A DNA stretch of 64,000 nucleotides, taken from NCBI RefSeq assembly GCF_000422885.1, contig NZ_AUGX01000023.1, forward strand, positions 43,707 to 107,706, read 5' to 3'. Source of the DNA: Ottowia thiooxydans DSM 14619. GTDB lineage: Bacteria > Pseudomonadota > Gammaproteobacteria > Burkholderiales > Burkholderiaceae_C. This document shows positions 1 to 7,827 of this stretch, piece by piece. The first letter of the stretch is position 1. Every line of letters begins with the position of its first letter. The notes under the pieces are model-generated. The model made no database searches. It had not been told where the DNA came from and saw only the letters and a program-made list of their open reading frames with translations. Position numbers and translations under genes: made by a program.

Positions 1-624
1 TTGAACTCCTGCATCACGTAATTGAGCGCCGATGCGCCGACCTACGCCCCACACTTCACCGACATCAGTGGCGGCTAATGTTGCCTCCAGGGTTTGAGCG
101 GATAGGGCTGAGAGGTTGCATATCTGACTCATTTCCCCCGGATAGCTGGTCGGTTTCCGCTCTGCGGTTTTGGCAATGTGGTTGGCGAGTTTCGCCAACG
201 TCTTCGTTGTTCCAATGCCAATACCGCATGGGATGCCAGTCCATTGAAGAATGCGATCTCGAACGCGACGAGACCTTTCAGTCAGGTCGCCTCGCACGCC
301 ATGAAGGCCGACGAACGATTCGTCAATGGAGTAAATCTCTTGCTGGGGACCTAAGCCTGCCGCCAGAGACATCACCCGGTCACTCATGTCGCCATAAAGG
401 GGGAAATTCGCCGAGAGCGCAACCAAACCATCACTTTCGGCCAAGTGTCGAATCTGAAACCACGGGGCGCCCATCGCCACGCCGAGCTCCTTGGCTTCAT
501 TACTCCGCGCAATTGCACAACCGTCATTATTTGACAGCACAACCACGGGACGACCCTGCAAGCTGGGTCTAAAAACCCGTTCACAACTCACGTAGAAGTT
601 GTTGCCATCCACCAGCGCAAACAT
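1..624 (-). CDS. umuC: DNA polymerase V catalytic subunit UmuC, 5' part (cut by window edge)
   Basis: Y-family translesion polymerase; the first 208 codons are present and the rest lies outside the window. Reading the minus strand from the ATG at 624 gives a typical N-terminus: the metal-binding DGNNFY stretch near residues 6-11, the incoming-nucleotide loop [14 protein letters not shown], and the catalytic YSIDESF motif near residue 100. UmuC with processed UmuD carries out SOS mutagenic lesion bypass. The start lies 2 bp after the umuD stop, so the two form one operon under the LexA site upstream of umuD. No frameshift is visible in the part shown. Confidence 0.95.
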   Translation of the reverse strand, partial: MFALVDGNNFYVSCERVFRPSLQGRPVVVLSNNDGCAIARSNEAKELGVAMGAPWFQIRHLAESDGLVALSANFPLYGDMSDRVMSLAAGLGPQQEIYSIDESFVGLHGVRGDLTERSRRVRDRILQWTGIPCGIGIGTTKTLAKLANHIAKTAERKPTSYPGEMSQICNLSALSAQTLEATLAATDVGEVWGVGRRIGAQLRDAGVQ

Positions 625-626
625 GG

Positions 627-1061
627 TCAAGTCTGGAAGCGTTTTATGCTGCTGGTGACAACGCCCCAAACTTCGATGGTCTGATCGTTCCCCGGAGAGA
701 TGTCAGGATAGGTCGGGTTGGCTGCCTTGAGCTTGATGCGGCCAGCGCGCTGGTACAGAGTCTTCACCGTGAATTCCCCATCCACGACGGCAACCACAAT
801 ATGACCGTGTCGAGGCTTCAGCGCGCGATCAACTATGAGCGTATCTCCATCAAAGATTCCAGCGTCACGCATGGACTCTCCGCGGACCCGAATCAAGAAG
901 GTAGCTTGGGGGTGCTTTACTAGCTCTGCCGTAAGATCAATGCGCTTGACTGCGAAGTCCTCAGCGGGCGATGGGAATCCCGCGCATACGCGATCACCGA
1001 CCAGCGGCAGCAAAAGCGCCGGAGCCCTGGTCTCGGGTGGCAACCGCAAAACACTGATCAT
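627..1061 (-). CDS. umuD: UmuD, self-cleaving SOS polymerase accessory protein
   Basis: S24-family LexA-like peptidase that trims itself when RecA filaments form and then joins UmuC. The sequence has the Ala-Gly cleavage site in [11 protein letters not shown], the catalytic Ser in GESMRDAG and the catalytic Lys in EFTVKTLYQ, so it should be active. An upstream in-frame ATG at 1079 would start inside the promoter -10 element. The ATG at 1061 gives a 144-residue protein starting [10 protein letters not shown], close to the E. coli length (139), and is preferred. That ATG sits where transcription is predicted to begin, so the mRNA may be leaderless. umuC follows after 2 bp. Confidence 0.93.
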   Translation of the reverse strand: MISVLRLPPETRAPALLLPLVGDRVCAGFPSPAEDFAVKRIDLTAELVKHPQATFLIRVRGESMRDAGIFDGDTLIVDRALKPRHGHIVVAVVDGEFTVKTLYQRAGRIKLKAANPTYPDISPGNDQTIEVWGVVTSSIKRFQT

Positions 1062-1072
1062 ACATACAGTAT
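1053..1072 (-). promoter_or_regulatory. LexA (SOS) operator of umuDC
   Basis: On the minus strand the sequence TACTGTATGTATGATCAGTG matches the proteobacterial LexA consensus (CTGT-N8-ACAG core, AT-rich middle) with one change in the right half-site. ACTG and CAGT form a dyad with a 10-bp spacer. It overlaps the predicted -10 box and the umuD start codon, so LexA binding would block both polymerase and the start region. Confidence 0.82.
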
Positions 1073-1096
1073 AAGGCACTGCCGCAACGCCGGTAA
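1068..1096 (-). promoter_or_regulatory. Predicted sigma-70 promoter of umuDC
   Basis: A -35 TTACCG (1096-1091) and a -10 TATACT (1073-1068) are separated by exactly 17 bp. The expected transcription start, 7 bp after the -10, falls on the A of the ATG at 1061. The -10 lies inside the LexA box. Confidence 0.6.
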
Positions 1097-1423
1097 CCCA
1101 CTTTTTGAAGCGTCAGCCTGCTTGTGTGTTGCCACGCGAGCTGCGATTATGGGTTGACCTCAGAGTCAAGAGAAGACTAACTTCCGCAGAGAGCTGGGCC
1201 AGCTCAAGAGGACGTTTCGGAAGCAAAGCATCTCGCGCGGATCGAAGCGATCTCACGAGAAAATTGCAGCGGTAAGGTTTCGTCCATTGTGCAGTAACGC
1301 GGGCATTGATTTTCCCGCGCAGCCTGGTTCACGCATTAGGTTCCACATAGCCCCGCGCGCGCAGACCTATTGACCGCCGAAATGCTCTTACATCCGCCGT
1401 TACATTGGCCAAGTTAGAGCACC
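1097..1423. other. Intergenic stretch without recognised genes
   Basis: About 330 bp between the umuD promoter and the tRNA terminator. No ORF with recognisable motifs and no strong repeat was found on either strand. Confidence 0.5.
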
Positions 1424-1465
1424 AAAGAGAAAGCCCCGCACTACTGTATTTGTAGCAACGGGGCC
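1424..1465 (-). terminator. Rho-independent terminator after tRNA-Met
   Basis: On the minus strand GCCCCG (1464-1459) pairs with CGGGGC (1438-1433). A further pairing, GCTAC with GTAG, lies in the loop, and the stem is followed by the T-rich run TTTCTCTTT. It lies 23 bp downstream of the tRNA 3' end. Confidence 0.75.
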
Positions 1466-1487
1466 TAGAGCCACAAGGGCTTATGTT

Positions 1488-1564
1488 TGGTGGCGCTTCA
1501 CGGATTCGAACCGCGGACCTGTGGATTATGATTCCATCGCTCTAACCGACTGAGCTAAAGCGCC
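1488..1564 (-). tRNA. tRNA-Met (anticodon CAT)
   Basis: A 77-nt cloverleaf with encoded CCA. The acceptor stem is GGCGCTT/AAGCGCC, the D-arm begins GCTCAG, the anticodon loop ATCATAA gives CAT, and the T-arm contains GGTTCGAATCC. It lacks the A1-type mismatch of initiator tRNA, so it is an elongator. A CAT anticodon could also belong to lysidine-modified tRNA-Ile2; the body looks more like elongator Met, but this cannot be settled by eye. Confidence 0.93.
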
Positions 1565-1610
1565 AAGCCCTCTATTATAGGGCACAAAAAATGGCGTGTG
1601 CAAGCGCCGT

Positions 1611-2759
1611 TCAAAAATGGCGCATTGCTGGCTGAAATGCCACGTGGGTACTCGCTTCGTCCAGTGCCGACATCCCCAGCATGGCCATGGAGCGCAGGAT
1701 TTCTTCTCGCAGGAGGCGGATGGCATGGACCACGCCGTCTTGACCTCCCGAAATGACTGCGTACATCATCGGCCGCCCCACGAAAGCTAAGTGAGCACCT
1801 ACTCCTAGTGCCTTGATGACATCGTTTCCACGCCTGATGCCGCCGTCGCAGAATAACCCGGCGGTTAGTTCTGAGCGGTTGATCTCGGGCAGAGCCTCTA
1901 TAGGGGAGATTGTGCAGTCGAGTTGCCGTCCGCCGTGATTCGAGACGACGACTGCGTCGGCCCCTATGGCCGCTGCGCGGTGTATATCGGCCGTATGCAA
2001 AAGTCCCTTAATCACGAAGCGGCCAGGCCAGGCGTCGCGAAGCGCTTTCAGGGACTCCCACGTCTGGTGGATTCTTTGAAGGTCTTGCTGCGGCCTGAAA
2101 GCAATCATCGGTAAGCGCTCGCCTGCTAGATTCTCGAAGTGAGGTAGGCCATGCCGGATGTACGATGCCAGCGCGTTTTTGACCAACCAGGACGGGCGAG
2201 ACATCAAAGAGCAAGCGAGCCGAAATGATGGCCTCAAGGGTGAGCTGTAGCCATTGCGGATATCGCATTCGCGCTTGCCGCCCACTGGCACGTCTACAGT
2301 GACCACCAGAGTCTTGAACCCGGCGCGCTGCGCACGATGAACAAGCGCACGTGATTTCTCCGCTGTGCTGGCGTACATCTGAAACCACGCGCGGGGATTT
2401 GCCTGGATCACCGTTTCCAGTGGTGTGACCGATGCGCCACTCAGCACAAAGGGAACGTTCTCTGCGGCGGCTGCTCTGGCAAGCTTCACATCGGCATCCA
2501 TGGCGAAAGCTGCGGCCGCGCCCATTGGGGCAATGCCGAACGGCGCAGACCAGGTTTCACCCCATAGATGAAAAGCGCTCGATCGCTCCGCTGACTTTTG
2601 CTCCATGTGAGGAATGAGCCGCAAAGAGGCGAACGCCGCCAGGTTGGCACTGGCGGTGACGCCGTCTTCTGCTACGCCGGCGATGAACTCGAATATCGTT
2701 CGCGGCAAAACACGTTGAGCCCTGCGTTCAAAGTCGGCAAGGTTGACGATTTCTTTCAT
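1611..2759 (-). CDS. FMN-dependent alpha-hydroxy-acid oxidase/dehydrogenase
   Basis: A 382-residue TIM-barrel flavoenzyme of the lactate dehydrogenase/glycolate oxidase/mandelate dehydrogenase family, which oxidises L-2-hydroxy acids to 2-oxo acids. The active-site motif SNHGGRQLD supplies the catalytic His and substrate-binding Arg. DGGIRRGNDVIKALGVGA is the FMN-phosphate region, and FQMYAS keeps the second substrate Tyr. By eye the first substrate-carboxylate Tyr of glycolate oxidase (its Tyr24) aligns with Phe25 here, which may mean an unusual substrate. It is downstream of, and probably cotranscribed with, the Bug receptor at 2891-3892. No strong ribosome binding site precedes the ATG. 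Confidence 0.88.
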   Translation of the reverse strand: MKEIVNLADFERRAQRVLPRTIFEFIAGVAEDGVTASANLAAFASLRLIPHMEQKSAERSSAFHLWGETWSAPFGIAPMGAAAAFAMDADVKLARAAAAENVPFVLSGASVTPLETVIQANPRAWFQMYASTAEKSRALVHRAQRAGFKTLVVTVDVPVGGKRECDIRNGYSSPLRPSFRLACSLMSRPSWLVKNALASYIRHGLPHFENLAGERLPMIAFRPQQDLQRIHQTWESLKALRDAWPGRFVIKGLLHTADIHRAAAIGADAVVVSNHGGRQLDCTISPIEALPEINRSELTAGLFCDGGIRRGNDVIKALGVGAHLAFVGRPMMYAVISGGQDGVVHAIRLLREEILRSMAMLGMSALDEASTHVAFQPAMRHF

Positions 2760-2790
2760 GTGACTTGGACTCGCCAGTTCAAAGCAGATG

Positions 2791-2812
2791 GCAGGCGCAG
2801 CTCAGCGCCTGC
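2791..2812. other. Intercistronic hairpin between the receptor and oxidase genes
   Basis: Perfect 8-bp inverted repeat GCAGGCGC/GCGCCTGC with a 6-nt loop. No T-run follows on either strand, so it is more likely an mRNA-stabilising or processing hairpin than a terminator. Confidence 0.5.
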
Positions 2813-2890
2813 ATGGATGGTGCTCATCGCCCGTGCCAATGCGGGCCCGAGATGAATGCCAGACCTCCCGCAGCACCCAGTTTGAAATAG

Positions 2891-3892
2891 CTAGTCAAGC
2901 TTGATGTTCGATTCCTTGGCGATCCTTTCGTAGACAGTGAGTTGTTGGCGCCAGTACTTGTCAAACTCTTGCGGTGTCGAGCCCACGCCTTCTATCCCTG
3001 CGTCCGCGAGTCGTTTGGCTGTCTCTGGGGAGTTCACTGCCTTGCGGACTTCATCCGCAAATCTCTCAACAATGTGTTTGGGCGTTTTGGCGGGCGCAAA
3101 TATCCCCGTCCAGAAGGGAATGTCATATTCGGGAAGGGCCTCACTCATGGATGGCACGTCCGGTAGTTTGGGCGAGCGCGAGGTGGTGGTGACAGCCAGT
3201 GCTCGAACCTTGCCTGAGGCGATGTGCTGAGCCTGAGGAGGCAGCCCGTCGATGAGCATGTCGACTCTTCCCGCCAGCAAGTCAGGGACGACTGCGACCG
3301 TTCCCTTGTACGGTACATGAACTATGTTCGTCTTCGCCAGCTTGTTGAAGAGCTCCGCCGCCAGGTGGATGCTGGTGCCAACTCCGGAAGACCCGTAGGA
3401 GTATTTGCCTGGGTTTTCCCGGGTCAACGCGATGAACTCTTGCAGGTTCTTCGCGGGCAGTCCGGGATGGACGACAAGCACCAGTGGAAAGCGCGATGCT
3501 AACGTGACCGGTGCGAAATCATTGATCGGGTCGTAGCGCAAGTTCTTCATGGTCACGGCGTTGACCACGGCTCCAGATACTGAGTGGAAGACAAAGGTGT
3601 AGCCGTCAGCAGGTGCTCGCGCAACCATCGCAGATGCAATGGTTCCGCCTCCGCCACCCTGGTTTTCGATGACGATGGGCTGGCCAATCTGCTTGGACAC
3701 ACGCTCAGCAATGACGCGGGCTACGTTATCCACCCCACCTCCGGGTGGGAACGGAACATACATCTTGATCGGTTTGGAGGGCCAGGCGGAGTCTGCCGGC
3801 TGAGCCAGCGCGACGTTGAACGATGCAAGGGCGGGCATGGCAAGGATGCTGAGCCAGCATATGGACCTTCTGAGTTTTCTTCCTGCGAACAT
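2891..3892 (-). CDS. Bug-family periplasmic solute-binding receptor (TTT type)
   Basis: A 333-residue extracytoplasmic receptor of the Bug/TctC family, which captures carboxylates in the periplasm, often with membrane partners encoded elsewhere. It has an N-terminal signal peptide (about residues 1-30, ending ALAQ) followed by the family hallmarks WPSKPIKMYVPFPPGGGVDN and GGGGTIASAMVARAPADGYT, then the conserved VPYKG loop. No TctA/TctB membrane genes are in the window. The neighbouring 2-hydroxy-acid enzymes suggest that its ligand is a 2-hydroxy acid; this is inference from context only. Confidence 0.92.
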   Translation of the reverse strand: MFAGRKLRRSICWLSILAMPALASFNVALAQPADSAWPSKPIKMYVPFPPGGGVDNVARVIAERVSKQIGQPIVIENQGGGGGTIASAMVARAPADGYTFVFHSVSGAVVNAVTMKNLRYDPINDFAPVTLASRFPLVLVVHPGLPAKNLQEFIALTRENPGKYSYGSSGVGTSIHLAAELFNKLAKTNIVHVPYKGTVAVVPDLLAGRVDMLIDGLPPQAQHIASGKVRALAVTTTSRSPKLPDVPSMSEALPEYDIPFWTGIFAPAKTPKHIVERFADEVRKAVNSPETAKRLADAGIEGVGSTPQEFDKYWRQQLTVYERIAKESNIKLD

Positions 3893-4053
3893 ATTTGTCT
3901 CTCTTCGTTAGTTGCTGACGAGTTGGGTGGGTGTCTCATCTGCCGTGGGATTGAGGGCTTTCTGATGGTCCATATGCTGGAATGAGAAAGGCTCAAAGAA
4001 TCATCAATGCAAATAAAATTTCGTGCAACATCACGGACAATGTTTCAAATTCT

Positions 4054-4068
4054 GGAACTGAAAGTTCC
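4054..4068. promoter_or_regulatory. Candidate operator in the divergent region 3893-4247
   Basis: A perfect inverted repeat GGAACT-GAA-AGTTCC lies between the Bug receptor (minus) and the dehydrogenase (plus). A third GGAAC half-site follows at 4076-4080. The 355-bp region holds no gene I can support, so this is the best candidate for the control site of both units. No regulator gene is adjacent. Confidence 0.5.
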
Positions 4069-4247
4069 ATTAGTTGGAACATTTTTCATATCGTTGTGCT
4101 AACGATCAGTGCCATTCATGATGAAGCTCGTGAGCAGCTGATTTGGAGGTTCGGTGCTGCCATTGCGAGGAAGAGGGCGAGCGCATCGCAGCGCAGCGCT
4201 GGCCATGCTCTGCTGCTCTCATCAACTGACTCCACTTACATGGTGAT

Positions 4248-5201
4248 ATGGAAAGATCTATCAGAGTTGCGCTGCCGGGTATTCATAAGGAGCTGTTGGA
4301 ATCAAAACTCCCGAGCTGGTTGTCACCGAGCTGGTTCTACTCGTTTGACGACGGCCTTGAGGCAGTTCGCGATGCCGAGATCGGGTGGGTAGATCTACCA
4401 GACAAGAAAGACATGTCAGCCTTGGTTCATCAATCGAGCGGGCTGAGGTGGGTCAATACGGTATTGGTCGGGATGGACGGCTTGCCAGTGGATCTCATGG
4501 CGCAGAGGAACATCACTCTCACCAACGGTGCAGGGCTGAACTCCGTTGCAGTAGCCGAGTTCATCGTTTTGTCCATGCTGGTGGTCGCCAAGGGCTATGA
4601 CCAGATCGCGCATGCCAGGACTACGGCCACTTGGCTCACTCAGGCGCCCGGCAGGTTGGAGTTGTCAGGAACCAAAGCGCTCATCATTGGGTATGGCTCG
4701 ATTGGCCGCGCCGTCGAGAGCCGCCTGCAAGCTTTCGGTGTAAGTGTGACCGTGGTGCGCAGGTCGCCCTCGAACGAACTGCATGTACTGGGTCCGGGGC
4801 AATGGCAAGAGAAACTTCCGAACTTCGACTGGGTGATCTTGACCGTGCCAGCCACAGCTGAAACGGTCAAGATGTTTGGTGTAGCGGAATTCCGCGCCAT
4901 GAAGTCAACCGCGTTTTTTCTGAATTTCTCTCGTGGCTCGTTGGTCGATCAGCCGGCTTTGGTACACGCGCTGGCCCAGAAAAGCATTGGCGGAGCTTTC
5001 CTGGACGTCACTGATCCGGAACCACTGCCAATTGATCATCCGCTGTGGCGGATGGAAAACGTCGGCATTTCGATGCACTTGTCTGGCCGCTCGCAAACAA
5101 GGATAGGGCCGCGCGCCTGTGACTTGTTCTTGCGGAATCTGGATCGATACCGGCGAGGTGAGCCATTGGACAATGCTGTTGACTTGAAGGTCGGCTACTG
5201 A
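4248..5201 (+). CDS. D-2-hydroxyacid dehydrogenase (NAD(P)-dependent)
   Basis: A 317-residue protein of the D-isomer-specific 2-hydroxyacid dehydrogenase family, which interconverts D-2-hydroxy acids and 2-oxo acids. The Rossmann fold GYGSIGRAVESRLQAFG lies near residues 147-163. The catalytic Arg is in NFSRGSLVDQPAL, the Glu in DVTDPEPLP, and the His in ISMHLSGRS, where the usual form is TPH. It is divergent from the Bug receptor and FMN oxidase and overlaps the convergent lipoprotein gene by 7 bp. With the oxidase it could feed both stereoisomers of one acid into a common 2-oxo product; this is inference. Confidence 0.9.
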   Translation: MERSIRVALPGIHKELLESKLPSWLSPSWFYSFDDGLEAVRDAEIGWVDLPDKKDMSALVHQSSGLRWVNTVLVGMDGLPVDLMAQRNITLTNGAGLNSVAVAEFIVLSMLVVAKGYDQIAHARTTATWLTQAPGRLELSGTKALIIGYGSIGRAVESRLQAFGVSVTVVRRSPSNELHVLGPGQWQEKLPNFDWVILTVPATAETVKMFGVAEFRAMKSTAFFLNFSRGSLVDQPALVHALAQKSIGGAFLDVTDPEPLPIDHPLWRMENVGISMHLSGRSQTRIGPRACDLFLRNLDRYRRGEPLDNAVDLKVGY

Positions 5202-6727
5202 GTGTGCACAGGTAGCCGCGCCAACTCATCACGCACCAGTTTCACGATCAATCGATCGAGCGTATCCACTGAGTAGCCGCTCACGTCATGTGAAGTCTCA
5301 CGGCCTGGGCCGCTGCTGGGCTTGCTGGCATCGGCATAGGTCAGGAAGACGAAGCGTCCGCCTGTGTACTGAGCAATCTGGCGCTGAATGTATTCGCCCT
5401 GGCGATCCAGACCACTGGCGCCTACGCTGAACACCTTGATGCCCTTGCCCAGGGCTGCCAACATGTCGTTGTCGTATTGCGGGCCTCCGTAATCAAGATG
5501 GGGCGGCGCATCTGCCAGCAGCACGACCAAACGCGTCGTGCCGTCGCCACGCCAGCTCAAGTTGTGTACGGTTTCATTCAGGGCTTCGTTCATGGCTTCC
5601 GGTGTGTCACCGCCGCCGTCAGCGCGCAGGGCATTCAGCACCTTCTGGAAAGCACTCAGGTCGTTGGTGAAATCGTGGCTGCGCAGTAAAAAGGCATCGC
5701 CTTTGTCTCGATAAGCCACCATGCCAAAGCACAGATCTGGCTGGCTGGGTAAGCGGGCCACTTCATTGGCAATTCCTGCGAGGCTGGTTTTGAGTTTGTC
5801 GATCTCGTCTGCCATGGAGCCGGTGGCGTCTATCAGGAACACAAGATCCAGTTGAGCGCGTGCGGGCAAGGGGGTAGAAGAAAGGGTGATGTCCACAGCG
5901 CTTTTTTGCCCTCTGCGCAAGAAGCCGCGCGCTTCCTGGCCGCCTTGGCGTACTGAAACTTCGTAGACTGAACTACGTGAGGGGTCGAAGGCATTCGGGT
6001 GAACCCACACGCGTCCTCCGGTGTCGGTGCGTGCCCACATCGCCGCGCCTTGTGGGGAGCGTACGGCCACTTCTGCATCGGCCACGGCCCGGCCCGCCCG
6101 GTCTTTCACCAGCAGTTGATATCGCTCGCTGACATCTCGCGCACGATGCTCCACCCGATTCCGACCACGGAAGTCCAGATAGGCTGAAAAGTCTGCGTTG
6201 TCGTCCACCATGCCAGCGGTCACAGGGGCCGGACGGCGCTGGAGGGTTTGCCGAGCGGGCTCCATGGCAACTGACCCAGCTGCCGGGCTGAAGCTATCTT
6301 CAGCGACAGCGCTGGATTTGGCCTCCGCGCGGGGCGATCGTGCAGTTGCCACAGGAGCGGCAGGTGCAGGCGCTGGCGATGCAAGCTTTTCTCGCGCGGC
6401 GTATCCATGTGACCGGTCGCTTCGGGCGCTGGCCTCGGATTCTTGTCGCCAACCAGCCTCGCGGCCAGGAACTTCACGGGTCTGGATAGGGCGGCGGCAG
6501 TTCTGTGCGCTGGGAGCCTGGAAGTCTGGAGCGAAGAGCGCCGGAGGCAGCGGGTGCACGGCAGATGGTTGCTGTGGCCGGGAGGGTTGCGGCAAAGGCT
6601 GGGGGCGCGGTTCAGGCCAGACGGTGGGCTGAGGAATGGGGCTCAATGCCTGAGCGGTGCAGGCAGCCAAAAGCACGTGAGTGCAAACCAGCATGGCAAG
6701 GCTGCGGCGGGCAAGGGGGCGGGACAT
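5195..6727 (-). CDS. von Willebrand factor A domain lipoprotein
   Basis: About 510 residues. The ATG at 6727 is preferred over the one at 6739 because GGAG lies 6 bp before it. The signal peptide ends in an LAAC lipobox (Cys23), so the protein should be lipid-anchored. Residues up to about 200 are low-complexity, rich in Pro/Ala/Gln/Arg. A beta-rich segment around 200-285 precedes a VWA domain with the metal site DATGSMADE, a threonine-site region GGGDTPEAMNEAL and the strand LVVLLADAPPH. Such domains mediate metal-dependent protein binding; no partner can be named. It ends in a 7-bp convergent overlap with the dehydrogenase gene. Confidence 0.85.
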   Translation of the reverse strand: MSRPLARRSLAMLVCTHVLLAACTAQALSPIPQPTVWPEPRPQPLPQPSRPQQPSAVHPLPPALFAPDFQAPSAQNCRRPIQTREVPGREAGWRQESEASARSDRSHGYAAREKLASPAPAPAAPVATARSPRAEAKSSAVAEDSFSPAAGSVAMEPARQTLQRRPAPVTAGMVDDNADFSAYLDFRGRNRVEHRARDVSERYQLLVKDRAGRAVADAEVAVRSPQGAAMWARTDTGGRVWVHPNAFDPSRSSVYEVSVRQGGQEARGFLRRGQKSAVDITLSSTPLPARAQLDLVFLIDATGSMADEIDKLKTSLAGIANEVARLPSQPDLCFGMVAYRDKGDAFLLRSHDFTNDLSAFQKVLNALRADGGGDTPEAMNEALNETVHNLSWRGDGTTRLVVLLADAPPHLDYGGPQYDNDMLAALGKGIKVFSVGASGLDRQGEYIQRQIAQYTGGRFVFLTYADASKPSSGPGRETSHDVSGYSVDTLDRLIVKLVRDELARLPVHTQ

Positions 6728-6863
6728 GGTGTGCTCCATCGGTTGTGATGAAGACTGACACGGGTGAACGCGCTGGATGGGGTTAAAAAACTTTAAAAAA
6801 TTTCCTAACGACTAATTTTGGAAGGCGTTGAGAGCGCTTTTAGGCTCCAAGTTCGAGGTCCTT

Positions 6864-7811
6864 CTAGAGCGATTCCACGTGCGCGATCATGCGCTGGCGG
6901 CCTTTTTCGTCAGGAAGGCGTCCGGTTCCCGCGCCCAGGTTGTCGATCAGATTGCGTTCATTACTGGTGGCGGGGGTGGCCACGGTCACGGCCGGGTGCG
7001 AAATCGCGAATTTCAGGAAAAACTGGCCCCAGGTGGCGATGTCGTATTCGGTCGCCCACTCCGGGACGGTGTGCCCTTTTACTTTTTGCCACAGGCGGTC
7101 ACGGCCGAAAGGCTGATAGGCCAGAACGCCAATGCTTTTCTGCTGCGCCAGAGGAAAAATGCGTTCTTCCATGATGCGGTTGTCGATGGCGTAGTCCACA
7201 CCGATGAAGTTGAGTTCATGCTCGCGCATGACACGCTCAAGCTGTTCGTAGTGTTGCGGGAAAGTGGTGGTTACCCCCACGTAGCGGACGCGCCCGGCCT
7301 TTTGATATTCCTTGAGCAAGCCTAACTGGGTGGGCACATCACCCATGTTGTGCACCTGGATCAAGTCAACCGGCGTTTTTCCCAGCCGTTCAATGGAGCG
7401 GTCCAGCTGCGCGCGTGCCGCCTTGGGGTCGGCGTGGCTGCCTCCAAAGCCGGCCACGTTCACTTTGGTGGCCCAGAATAATTTCTGATTGACGCCGCTC
7501 GTACGCGCCACGCCGGCAGCCACTTCTTCTGAGGCGCCGTAACTGGGTGCAGTATCAAACACCGAGTTCGGGATTTTCGCCAGGTGCTCCAGCAGTTTTT
7601 GAATGACGTCGGTCTCTCCGGCCCCTGCAATGCGCGCGAAGGAGGCGGAGCTTCCCAGCCCAATCACGGGCAGGCGTTCTGAAGTGCCTGGAATGGTCCG
7701 GGTGATCAAGGCGCGTTGGCCGCCTTCAGCGGCGAGCAAGGCTTTGGGGGCTGCGGCCAGGGTGACGCCTGCCGAGGCGGCAAGTTGCAGGTAGTCGCGT
7801 CGTGAAATCAT
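6864..7811 (-). CDS. Exported (Tat-type) aldo/keto reductase
   Basis: A 315-residue NADPH-type aldo/keto reductase. The reading frame is open further upstream, but the ATG at 7811 has AAGGAG 6 bp before it and starts MISRRDYLQLA, a twin-arginine signal followed by an Ala-rich stretch, so this start is chosen. The catalytic tetrad is visible: Asp and Tyr in FDTAPSYGAS, Lys in FWATKVN and His in DLIQVHNM. A Tat-exported AKR would fold with cofactor before export. It lies 16 bp downstream of the transporter gene and is probably in its operon. Substrate unknown. Confidence 0.87.
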   Translation of the reverse strand: MISRRDYLQLAASAGVTLAAAPKALLAAEGGQRALITRTIPGTSERLPVIGLGSSASFARIAGAGETDVIQKLLEHLAKIPNSVFDTAPSYGASEEVAAGVARTSGVNQKLFWATKVNVAGFGGSHADPKAARAQLDRSIERLGKTPVDLIQVHNMGDVPTQLGLLKEYQKAGRVRYVGVTTTFPQHYEQLERVMREHELNFIGVDYAIDNRIMEERIFPLAQQKSIGVLAYQPFGRDRLWQKVKGHTVPEWATEYDIATWGQFFLKFAISHPAVTVATPATSNERNLIDNLGAGTGRLPDEKGRQRMIAHVESL

Positions 7812-7827
7812 GAGGGGCTCCTTGTGT

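Noticed and set aside
78..572. 164-codon plus-strand frame over umuC
   Set aside because: The minus strand encodes clear UmuC catalytic motifs; the plus frame is low-complexity shadow.
2791..2812. Hairpin considered as a terminator
   Set aside because: No T-run on either strand, and it lies between two genes of the same orientation.
3982..4392. 136-codon plus-strand frame before the D-2-hydroxyacid dehydrogenase
   Set aside because: It covers the intergenic control region and then overlaps the real gene in another frame; sequence is not protein-like.
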